Assembly (NCBI GenBank): GCA_016934095.1
Contig: JAFGTO010000250.1
Location: 1-6,109, forward strand
Source: Candidatus Glassiibacteriota bacterium
GTDB lineage: Bacteria; Gemmatimonadota; Glassbacteria; GWA2-58-10
Direction: 5' to 3'
Length of the DNA: 6,109 nt
The translations under genes were made by a program, and so were the position numbers. The notes beneath the pieces were generated by a model, which saw only the letters and a list, made by a program, of their open reading frames with translations, was not told the DNA's origin and ran no database searches. The first letter of the stretch is position 1; each line of letters starts with the position of its first letter. Shown in pieces: positions 1 to 6,027 of this stretch.

Positions 1-795
1 CACCCGGTGGGTGGGCAGCACGCTCAGGCCCTGGTCCTGCAGGCAGACGAAAGTCATCATCGCCCGGTCGACAGCCTCGTTGCCGATTACCTTGACCCCT
101 TCCGCTTCGCGCTCGCGCCAGTAGGTGAGCGCGGTCTCATAGCGGTGGTGGCCGTCGGCGATATACAGGCACCTGCCCTCCATCGCCCGCTGCACCGCCC
201 CGGTTACCGCAGGCTCGGCCACGCGCCACACCCTGTGAGCGACCCCGTATTCATCCTCCAGCTCGATCAGCGGCGGAGCGCCCCGGATTGCGGAGTCCAG
301 CAGGCTGTTGACCGTGCCCTCGGGGTCCGGGTAGAGCATGAAAAGCTGGCCGAACTGGCAGCCCGTGGCGCGGGTCAGCTTGAGGCGGTCGATTTTCGGC
401 CCGCTGTGGGTATGCTCATGGGGCCTGATCACCCCATCCGAGTAGTCGTGCAGCTTGCCCAGGCCCACAAAGCCTTTGCGGGTGCGGATCTCTTCCGTGC
501 CGGGCGCCCGGTAGACCTGGTGATAGGGGTAGAAACAGGCTGTCTCATCACGCGCGAGCACCCCCTCGGTCATCCAGGAGCGCAGAGCGCCGGCCGCTGT
601 CTCGTATTTCTCATCCGCGGACTGCTCCCCGTTCCCGGGCAGGATGATCCGCACGAAGTTGTACGGGCTTAATGCCAGATAAGTCTTTTTCATCTGCGGC
701 GTGATCTTGTCGTAGGGCTGGGTCGCGACCTTGTCGAACGAGTCGACTTTGCCGGCCGAGTAAGTAACGCCGCGAAAAGGATAGATTTCCGCCAT
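1..795 (-). CDS. DUF1015 family protein, N-terminal part (3' end outside window)
   Basis: Reading the minus strand from the ATG at 795 gives 265 uninterrupted codons to the window edge. The start MAEIYPFRGVTY, then QPYDKITPQM and LSPYNFVRIILP (residues 26-54), the RPHEHTHSGPKIDRLKL stretch (124-140), DGHHRYETA (214-222) and LPTHRV (260-265) match the conserved blocks of the DUF1015 family (PF06245). Members usually have about 400-450 residues, so roughly 60% is present. The DGHHR block resembles the nucleotide-binding motif of the ParB/sulfiredoxin-like fold, which includes free-serine kinases, so ATP or ADP-dependent phosphotransfer is possible. The exact reaction is not established and is not claimed here. 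No signal peptide or membrane segment is seen, so it is probably cytosolic. It is divergent from the helicase gene. The ribosome site is weak: an AAAGAGA stretch lies about 9 bases before the ATG. The family call is secure; the function is unknown. Confidence 0.92.
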   Translation of the reverse strand, partial: MAEIYPFRGVTYSAGKVDSFDKVATQPYDKITPQMKKTYLALSPYNFVRIILPGNGEQSADEKYETAAGALRSWMTEGVLARDETACFYPYHQVYRAPGTEEIRTRKGFVGLGKLHDYSDGVIRPHEHTHSGPKIDRLKLTRATGCQFGQLFMLYPDPEGTVNSLLDSAIRGAPPLIELEDEYGVAHRVWRVAEPAVTGAVQRAMEGRCLYIADGHHRYETALTYWREREAEGVKVIGNEAVDRAMMTFVCLQDQGLSVLPTHRV

Positions 796-835
796 CTGTT
801 CTGTTCTCTTTTTCCGGATTTCAAAGGACAAGCCA

Positions 836-851
836 CCCGGCGGCGGCCGGG
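836..851 (-). other. GC-rich leader hairpin upstream of the DUF1015 gene
   Basis: CCCGG at 836-840 and CCGGG at 847-851 form a five-pair stem with a six-base loop, about 41 bases before the minus-strand start codon. If transcription starts near 855 it would lie in the 5' leader. It could also be chance in GC-rich DNA; there is no T tract to make it an obvious attenuator. Confidence 0.25.
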
Positions 852-860
852 GGGAGAGGA

Positions 861-866
861 ATTATC
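861..866 (-). promoter_or_regulatory. Possible -10 element for the DUF1015 gene
   Basis: On the minus strand these bases read GATAAT, five of six matches to the sigma70 -10 consensus, in an AT-rich patch (861-895) of an otherwise GC-rich region. No good -35 hexamer sits 16-18 bases upstream, so the call is weak. The position would give a leader of about 60 bases. I see no convincing promoter for the divergent helicase gene in 796-1075, although the same AT-rich patch is the likeliest place. Confidence 0.3.
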
Positions 867-1064
867 GTACAAGATAAATTAATAAAACGGTTATCCGGCT
901 GGCAAGCTTTTTACCGGAGTTGTCCTGGCCGGCCGGAGCTCAGGCAAAGCTGTTGAATTTTCCCCTGTGCTGCTTATCTTTGATAGATGGAGCGGCCGCA
1001 TTACCTTTACCACAGGTTCGGGAGAAAACAGGACCCTGGACAGGCCGCCTGCAGGGCCGGCACA

Positions 1065-1069
1065 GAGGG
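1065..1069 (+). promoter_or_regulatory. Shine-Dalgarno site deciding the helicase start
   Basis: GAGGG at 1065-1069 stands six bases before an in-frame TTG at 1076, an ideal spacing. The in-frame ATG at 1088 has only a weak GGGCAG just ahead of it and is 18 bases from the GAGGG. This favours TTG 1076; ATG 1088 is the alternative and would remove only four residues. Confidence 0.55.
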
Positions 1070-1075
1070 TATAAC

Positions 1076-4030
1076 TTGACGGGCAGAATGAAAAAACAAA
1101 GCGGCAGAAAGGCCCATCCGCAGCGTTCGGTGGATGAGGTGGTGAAAAAGCTCGAGAGCGACAAGCACTTCCGCAGCAGCATAGTCCACCACCGGTACCT
1201 GCCGGCGACCCCGGCCCGACGCTCGAAACCCGAGCCGCCGCTGCCCGGGCCGCTGGCCAGGGCCTTGAGCATTAGCGGTATCGATGAGCTTTACTCCCAC
1301 CAGGTCGAGGCGCTCCAGGCGGTCCGCGCCGGGCGGAACGTGATTGTCTCCACCCCCACCGCCAGCGGCAAGACCATGATCTATAACCTGCCGGTGGTAG
1401 AGTCCTGCCTGAAAGATCCCGGCGCCCGGGCGATCTACCTCTATCCGCTGAAAGCCCTCGAACAGGACCAGAGACGAAAAATCACCGAGCTGGCGGATGC
1501 CTGCGGCGGCCTGAGCCTGAGCGTGGAGATCTACGACGGGGATACCAGCGCTTACCGCAGGAAAAAGATCCGCGCGGCCCCGCCCAACATCATCCTGACC
1601 AACCCGGACATGCTGCACCTGGGCATCCTGGCCTGCCACGAGGGATGGGAGGAGTTTTTCCGCAGTCTCCGCTACGTGGTGGTGGATGAGCTGCATACCT
1701 ATAAAGGCATCTTCGGGGCCCATTTCGCCGGGGTGCTGCGCAGGCTGCGCCGGGTCTGCGGCCTGTACGGCAGCTGTCCGGTGTTCATCGCCTCCAGTGC
1801 CACCATCGCCAATCCCGGAGAGTTCGCCGAGCTCCTGTTCGAGGTCCCTTTCACGGTGATCGAGCGCAGCGGCGCACCCGGCAGCGGCAGGCACTTCCTG
1901 TTTGTCAACCCGCAGGAGGTCAGGCCGGCCACCCTGGCTTCCCGCCTGATCAAGCTGCTGGTGGACTCCGGCCTGAAGACCATTGTTTTCACCAAGGCCC
2001 GCAAGACCACCGAGCTGATCCATAGCTGGACCATCCGCTCCGAGCACCGTCTGGCAGGGCGGATCAGCAGCTACCGCTCGGGCTACCGTCCCGATGAGCG
2101 GCGCGAGATCGAGTCCCGGCTGGCCGAAGACCGCCTGGATGCGGTCATCTCCACCAGCGCCCTGGAGATGGGCATCGATATCGGCGGGCTGGATGCCTGT
2201 ATCCTGGTGGGGTACCCCGGCACGGTCGCCTCGACCTGGCAGCGTGGAGGCAGGGTCGGCAGGAGGGAGCGGGACAGCCTGATCCTGCTGATCGCCCAGC
2301 AGGATGCCCTGGACCAGTATTTCATGCGCCACCCCGAGGATTTTTTCCGGAGGTCGGTGGAGCGTGCCCTGGTGGACCCGGACAACGAGTATGTGCTGCG
2401 CGACCACCTGGAATGCGCGGCCGCCGAGATCCCACTGGGGCCGGGCGAGACTGTGTTCGACCGCGGAAGGTACGGCAAGGTGATCGACAGTCTCAAGTCC
2501 TCGGGCCGCCTGCTCGAAGAGGTGCAGGGAGGAAGGCTTTTCGCCGCCCGCAGCAGGCCGCACCGGACAGTCTCCCTGCGCGCGGCGGGTGAGAGTTTCA
2601 CCATCCTGGACTCTTCCAGCGAGCCCCCGGAAGTAGTGGGGTCGGTAGGGGGGGCGCGCGCGCCGGCCGAGTGCCACGCAGGGGCGGTCTATCTCCACCG
2701 GGCGCGCCAGTACCTGGTCAAAAGACTTGACCTGGAAAAACGGAACATCTACGTGGTGCCATCCGGCGACCCCTACTACACCCAGGTACAGACCAGCAAG
2801 GACACCGAGATCCTGGAAGTGGTAAAAAGCAGGCCCTGCGGAAATTTCCTGATCAAGTACGGCAGGCTCAAGGTGACCGAGCGGATCACCGGGTTCCAGA
2901 AAAGGAGCATCGGCAGCCAGGAGCTGTTGAGCAGCCATCCGCTGGAGCTGCCGCCCCAGGTATTCGAGACCATGGGTTTCTGGCTCGAGATACCCGCTGC
3001 GGTCCAGCTCGCGGTGAGCCGGGCAGAAGGGCATTTCATGGGCGGCCTCCACGCCATCGAGCACGCCTCGATCGCCATTTTCCCGCTGTTTGTCCTCTGC
3101 GACCGCGGAGATATCGGGGGGATCTGCTTTACCAGCCACCCCCAGGTCGGGGGCCCGGCGATTTTCATCTACGATGGCTATCCCGGGGGAGTGGGGATCG
3201 CCCTGGGCGTTTACGATAAGATAGACAGCCTGCTCGAATCCACCCGCCGCCTGATAGCTGATTGCGAGTGCGAGGCTGGGTGCCCGTCCTGTGTCCACTC
3301 TCCCAAGTGCGGCAGCGGCAATAAGCCGCTGGACAAACCCTCGGCCCTGCTCGTGCTGGACCTGCTGCTGGCCAGGGTGCCGCTGCCGGTGGCCGGGGAA
3401 ACCCGTTCCGGCCCTGCGTCCACGGAAGAGCCCGGCCCGCCCGCGAAAGAAGCCGGCGGCCTTTTTCCGCAGGACAAAAAAATCTACGTGCTGGATATCG
3501 AGACCCAGCGCCTGGCGGAGGAGGTAGGCGGCTGGGCGAACAAGCACCTGATGCGCCTCTCGGTCGCAGTGATGCAGGACCTGGCCACCGGAGAGATGCT
3601 CACCTTTACCGAGGCCGATGTGGACAGCCTGCTGGAGCACCTCTCTGCGGCCGACCTGGTGGTGGGTTTCAACCTGATCGATTTCGACTACCAGGTCATG
3701 CGGGCTTACGGTCCTTTCGATTTCAGCCGCCTGAACACCTTCGATATACTGCAGGACATCCACCGGCGTCTCGGCTACCGCCTGAGCCTGGGCGAGCTGG
3801 GTGAAAAAACGCTGGGAGTGCGGAAAACGGCCGACGGGCTGCAGGCGGTCGAATGGTTCCGGCTGGGCGAGATCGAAAAAATAATCCAGTACTGCGCCGC
3901 GGATGTCCGGCTTACCGCCAGGCTTTTCGAACACGGCCTGCGGGAAGGGTATCTCGAATTCGATCATAAAAAGCAAGGCAGGGTCAGGCTTAGCCTTGAC
4001 TGGGACATCGACAAGATCCTCGGCGGCTGA
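1076..4030 (+). CDS. mrfA: Fused MrfA-type DUF1998 helicase and MrfB-type DEDDy exonuclease
   Basis: The 984-residue product (numbered from TTG 1076) has a full superfamily-2 helicase core: YSHQ Q-motif (Q76), Walker A TPTASGKT (93-100), YLYPLKAL (121-128), TNPDML (175-180), DELH box (204-207), SSAT (240-243), motif V STSALEMGID (359-368) and motif VI QRGGRVGRRER (389-399). DUF1998 follows (about 655-763), ending in a CxCx3CxxC cluster (C730, C732, C736, C739) plus C745 in SPKCGSGN, the metal-binding signature of MrfA/YprA. A Gly/Pro/Glu-rich linker (about 768-800) leads to a 3'-5' exonuclease fold: VLDIE (D807, E809), VVGFNLIDFD (N866, D871) and YCAAD (Y939, D943), a complete DEDDy set resembling MrfB/YprB. 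In B. subtilis MrfA is a 3'-5' DNA helicase and MrfB an exonuclease, separate proteins acting in mitomycin-C repair. Here no TPR-like tail follows the nuclease. Cytosolic DNA repair is inferred; domain calls are strong. An in-frame TTG at 920 exists, but the extra 52 codons look non-coding. Confidence 0.93.
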   Translation: MTGRMKKQSGRKAHPQRSVDEVVKKLESDKHFRSSIVHHRYLPATPARRSKPEPPLPGPLARALSISGIDELYSHQVEALQAVRAGRNVIVSTPTASGKTMIYNLPVVESCLKDPGARAIYLYPLKALEQDQRRKITELADACGGLSLSVEIYDGDTSAYRRKKIRAAPPNIILTNPDMLHLGILACHEGWEEFFRSLRYVVVDELHTYKGIFGAHFAGVLRRLRRVCGLYGSCPVFIASSATIANPGEFAELLFEVPFTVIERSGAPGSGRHFLFVNPQEVRPATLASRLIKLLVDSGLKTIVFTKARKTTELIHSWTIRSEHRLAGRISSYRSGYRPDERREIESRLAEDRLDAVISTSALEMGIDIGGLDACILVGYPGTVASTWQRGGRVGRRERDSLILLIAQQDALDQYFMRHPEDFFRRSVERALVDPDNEYVLRDHLECAAAEIPLGPGETVFDRGRYGKVIDSLKSSGRLLEEVQGGRLFAARSRPHRTVSLRAAGESFTILDSSSEPPEVVGSVGGARAPAECHAGAVYLHRARQYLVKRLDLEKRNIYVVPSGDPYYTQVQTSKDTEILEVVKSRPCGNFLIKYGRLKVTERITGFQKRSIGSQELLSSHPLELPPQVFETMGFWLEIPAAVQLAVSRAEGHFMGGLHAIEHASIAIFPLFVLCDRGDIGGICFTSHPQVGGPAIFIYDGYPGGVGIALGVYDKIDSLLESTRRLIADCECEAGCPSCVHSPKCGSGNKPLDKPSALLVLDLLLARVPLPVAGETRSGPASTEEPGPPAKEAGGLFPQDKKIYVLDIETQRLAEEVGGWANKHLMRLSVAVMQDLATGEMLTFTEADVDSLLEHLSAADLVVGFNLIDFDYQVMRAYGPFDFSRLNTFDILQDIHRRLGYRLSLGELGEKTLGVRKTADGLQAVEWFRLGEIEKIIQYCAADVRLTARLFEHGLREGYLEFDHKKQGRVRLSLDWDIDKILGG

Positions 4031-4088
4031 AAAAAATACCCCGCTTACTCCCCTGCTTAACAGGAAAACTTAGAAAATATCTTCCCTG

Positions 4089-4110
4089 CCGGGCTGGTTT
4101 TCCGGGCCGG
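4089..4110 (+). terminator. GC-rich hairpin downstream of the helicase gene
   Basis: CCGGGCTGG (4089-4097), a TTTT loop and CCGGGCCGG (4102-4110) pair over nine positions with one G-G mismatch and one G-U wobble. The hairpin begins 59 bases after the stop codon. No run of T follows (the next bases are ATATCTTAG), so intrinsic termination would be weak; it may instead be an mRNA 3'-end stabilising structure. Confidence 0.35.
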
Positions 4111-4143
4111 ATATCTTAGTATTCGTCGTAAGCAAAATACAAC

Positions 4144-4244
4144 AGCCGTCAGGCGACCGCCGGACTTAAGCTTACCAACGAGTTTCCTACCGGGCAATCA
4201 TCATCAATAACAGCAACTGCTTACGCGCCCGACGGCTTTCTTTT
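4144..4244 (+). terminator. Long-range inverted repeat with T-rich tail; terminator or structured RNA
   Basis: AGCCGTCAGGCG (4144-4155) and CGCCCGACGGCT (4226-4237) pair at 11 of 12 positions, with a single A-C mismatch, enclosing 70 bases. TTCTTTT follows directly (4238-4244), as after an intrinsic terminator. The enclosed part has shorter possible pairings, GCCGG near 4158 with CCGGGC near 4190 and AGC/GCT around 4212-4221. No known riboswitch or small-RNA consensus was recognised. It may be the helicase 3' UTR terminator with an unusually large loop, or a roughly 100-nt independent RNA. No clear promoter was found just upstream, so a separate RNA gene is speculative. Confidence 0.4.
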
Positions 4245-4349
4245 AATACCATGTCAGACTCCAGGCAAGCTTATTTTTAGTAAGGCCGGCTGATGCTCTG
4301 ACCAGCTTCATGTAACATTCCTTCCTGCTTTGATCATGATTAAAACCAT

Positions 4350-4378
4350 TTGACTTTTCCGGGAAAAAATGAAATAAT
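4350..4378 (+). promoter_or_regulatory. Sigma70-type promoter for the HD-domain gene
   Basis: TTGACT (4350-4355, five of six to the -35 consensus) and AATAAT (4373-4378, five of six to the -10 consensus) are separated by exactly 17 bases. Transcription would start near 4385, leaving a leader of about 120 bases before the ATG at 4508. This indicates that the HD gene is transcribed independently of the helicase gene. Confidence 0.65.
4355..4367. promoter_or_regulatory. Palindrome inside the promoter spacer, possible operator
   Basis: TTTTCC and GGAAAA flank a single central G (4361), giving perfect six-base arms. It overlaps the last base of the -35 element and the spacer, a position where a bound dimeric repressor would block RNA polymerase. 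No particular regulator is identified. Confidence 0.3.
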
Positions 4379-4507
4379 GAAACAGTCGTTTAATTTGTTA
4401 ACGTAAAATCGTTGCGCTTACCATCGGTGCTGCACTCTCTTGATATTCTCAAGCAAGGCAAACCTGAATAGATCTTTGAAGTTCCCAATTGCCCGGGATG
4501 TGTCCAG

Positions 4508-5644
4508 ATGCTGATACATGTCGATGATCTGGTACCGAACATGCGACTGGAGCATGACATCGAGCTGTCCGCCGGCAGTTTTCTGATCACGCTCAAGGAG
4601 CTCCCCGAGGGCAAGCTCACCGAAGAGGTGATTGGTTCCATCCGCAGGTTCGCTTCCCAGCTCACCCCGGAACAATACAAGGTCAAGGTAGTAGGCGATG
4701 AGTTGGTTCTCGAGCACCTGAAAGAAGTACTCGAAAATGATGTCAAAGCTATCATCAAAATGATCGAGTCGGGTACAGATTACCCTAATTTTCTATCCGA
4801 CAATGTGTTACGCGAGAAAGTAGAGCGGGTTATGGAAAAGCTGGTTTCCAACCCGGATATTATCGGCAACATGTACCAGTTCAAGCTGAATACCAAGAGC
4901 GGTGTTCATCAGGGAAACTACCTTCCCGACCACTGCATCCGGGTAACCCTGCTCGCTATCGCTGTCGGGCTGAAGCTGCGCTGGTCGATTATCTCGCTGG
5001 TCAACGTTGGCATGGCGGCCATCCTGCACGACCTGGGGATTCTCGAGACCGAAGTCTACCCTAATTTCAGAAAGCTGGATGATTTCAGTCCCGGAGAGCT
5101 GGAAGCTTTTATCGAGGAACACCAGGAATGCAGCGAAAAAATATTCTCCGCCCAGAAACTGACCATACTGCCCCATACCAGGAACGAAATCAAGCACATG
5201 CTGGCGAACCACCACCGCCCGGACCTGGGGACCTCCGTGCAAAAAACCACTCTGCTGCTCTACCTGGCGGAGCTGGTGGATGAAATGCTCGCCCCCATGC
5301 CTCACAAGATACGGTATAATTTCACCCAAGTTCAGCGTCAAAAGCTGGGCAAGCGCTTCGAGAACCGGGTGGGGCTGATGAGCCTGCTCCTGGGATTGGT
5401 GAAACTTTTCAGGGGAGAGGGCATTCTCTGGGAAATGGTCCAGGCGATAGCCCAGACGTTTTCCATGCAGGAACTGTTGGTGGAAAACTACGAGGAAAAG
5501 CTGAAAAAATCATCGATTTCTGCCCTTTCAAATGTGCCGTGCCCTACCCGGCGGCCGGCGGGAGCTCCCTTCCCCGCACGATTTACTGTAAGAACAGCAG
5601 CGAGAAAGAATTCACCTGCGAGCATGTCAGCCAGGCCCGGATAG
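4508..5644 (+). CDS. HD-GYP-like HD-domain protein, frame disrupted after codon 334
   Basis: Residues 1-60 (MLIHVDDLVPNMRLEHDI onward) resemble the N-terminal module of many HD-GYP proteins. The HD domain follows: H142, AAILHDLGIL with H174/D175, EEHQE with H205, NHHRPD with H235/H236, and D258 in ELVDEML. Order and spacing match the metal ligands of HD-GYP cyclic-di-GMP phosphodiesterases, but the GYP motif expected just after HHxxxDG is absent, so substrate and activity are open. After K334 this frame stops looking coding: only 21 of 44 third positions are G/C, and the tail is Arg/Pro/Ala-rich. The genuine C-terminus appears to be in the -1 frame up to 5805. No membrane segment or signal peptide is seen. 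The start is ATG 4508; the ribosome site is poor (GGGA at 4495-4498), and an in-frame stop at 4469 limits extension. The fold is fairly certain; cyclic-di-GMP as ligand is inference. Confidence 0.8.
   Translation: MLIHVDDLVPNMRLEHDIELSAGSFLITLKELPEGKLTEEVIGSIRRFASQLTPEQYKVKVVGDELVLEHLKEVLENDVKAIIKMIESGTDYPNFLSDNVLREKVERVMEKLVSNPDIIGNMYQFKLNTKSGVHQGNYLPDHCIRVTLLAIAVGLKLRWSIISLVNVGMAAILHDLGILETEVYPNFRKLDDFSPGELEAFIEEHQECSEKIFSAQKLTILPHTRNEIKHMLANHHRPDLGTSVQKTTLLLYLAELVDEMLAPMPHKIRYNFTQVQRQKLGKRFENRVGLMSLLLGLVKLFRGEGILWEMVQAIAQTFSMQELLVENYEEKLKKSSISALSNVPCPTRRPAGAPFPARFTVRTAARKNSPASMSARPG
5503..5509 (+). other. A-run at which the HD gene changes frame
   Basis: The codons CTG AAA AAA TCA contain G followed by six A. 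A -1 slip on the two lysine codons continues as ATC ATC GAT TTC (IIDF), which joins the HD frame to the downstream frame. GAGGA at 5492-5496 lies seven bases upstream of the run, a Shine-Dalgarno-like position resembling the stimulator in dnaX frameshifting. A simple one-base loss in the homopolymer, biological or from sequencing, explains the same data. Confidence 0.55.
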
Positions 5645-5805
5645 ATATCCAGACTTCCGGCGGGAAAATGGTATCTTACTTCAAATGCTCCAGCATGACC
5701 AACCGTCTCCACGACCTGAATAAAGAGGGCAGGAAAGAAGACAAAAAAGAGGAACCTCACCAAGAGACAACTCAGCCGCAGGATACCGGCAGCCCGGAGG
5801 AATAG
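5509..5805 (+). CDS. C-terminal extension of the HD protein in the -1 frame
   Basis: From 5509 this frame encodes 98 residues ending at TAG 5803-5805. Third positions are 34 of 45 G/C over 5509-5643, against 21 of 44 in the HD frame over the same stretch, so this is the coding frame here. It has no good start of its own: the open part upstream (from 5320) has no ATG, GTG or TTG until GTG 5539, which lacks a ribosome site and would remove CPFKC. Joined to the HD part the protein would have about 432 residues. The cysteines follow C-x3-C-x17-C-x9-C-x22-C (C339, C343, C361, C371, C394 of the joined protein), which suggests metal binding. A highly charged Lys/Glu/Gln tail ends in GSPEE. No family was recognised. 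Confidence 0.65.
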   Translation: MIDFCPFKCAVPYPAAGGSSLPRTIYCKNSSEKEFTCEHVSQARIDIQTSGGKMVSYFKCSSMTNRLHDLNKEGRKEDKKEEPHQETTQPQDTGSPEE

Positions 5806-6027
5806 CAGGGCCCGCTCGATGCACTTTGCTGCGGTTTTCCATTCCTGGCATACGGTCCGGATACTCTAAAATATTGAAAGCATAGATTGCCTTGTGCCGT
5901 AATCAGAAGTTGTCGAGCGTCCCTGCCTGGCACATTTATCCGCTGTCGCGCCGAACAAAACAGGCCCGGGATGAGCAAGCCCTCTTCATACTGCCTGTTT
6001 TTCGCAAGTAACCGGGTGCGCTGCTTA
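5806..6027. other. Intergenic region between HD gene and intron
   Basis: About 220 bases without a convincing gene on either strand. The only structure of note is the hairpin at 5957-6002. On the minus strand the part next to 6028 is the 3' exon of the group II intron. Confidence 0.6.
5957..6002. terminator. Long-looped terminator-like hairpin
   Basis: AAAACAGGC (5957-5965) and GCCTGTTTT (5993-6001) form a perfect nine-pair stem ending in T5 on the plus strand and in TTTTG on the minus strand. The loop is 27 bases and may itself close through GGG/CCC (5968-5970 with 5980-5982). It could end transcripts from the HD gene, whose stop is about 150 bases upstream, or serve both strands. The large loop lowers confidence. 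Confidence 0.45.

Larger units (their letters stand above)
4031..4507. other. Intergenic region without a protein gene
   Basis: This 477-base spacer is AT-richer than its flanks and holds no convincing open frame on either strand. It contains a GC-rich hairpin (4089-4110), a long-range inverted repeat with a T-rich tail (4144-4244), a sigma70-type promoter (4350-4378) and a small leader hairpin (CTTGA 4439-4443 with TCAAG 4449-4453). The heptamer ATATCTT occurs on both sides of the first hairpin (4077-4083 and 4111-4117), probably by chance. Confidence 0.7.

Noticed and set aside
7..672. 221-codon open frame on the plus strand
   Set aside because: It is antisense to the DUF1015 gene, whose conserved blocks run through the same region. 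Its own translation resembles no family.
920..1075. N-terminal extension of the helicase from TTG 920
   Set aside because: GGAG is only one base from this TTG, too close to act as a ribosome site. The 52 extra codons do not resemble the start of MrfA proteins, and a better start lies at 1076.
2650..2670. G-run followed by alternating GC tract within the helicase gene
   Set aside because: It lies inside continuous coding sequence (VGGARAPAE) and is explained by Gly/Ala/Arg codons in GC-rich DNA.
1007..3976. Very long open frame on the minus strand opposite the helicase gene
   Set aside because: It is a mirror of GC-rich codon bias in the plus-strand gene. Its translation shows no recognised domain, while the plus strand carries a complete set of helicase and nuclease motifs.
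4390..4758. Two minus-strand open frames over the start of the HD gene
   Set aside because: They overlap the well-supported HD N-terminus and promoter leader, and their Ser/Arg-rich or featureless translations look like shadows.
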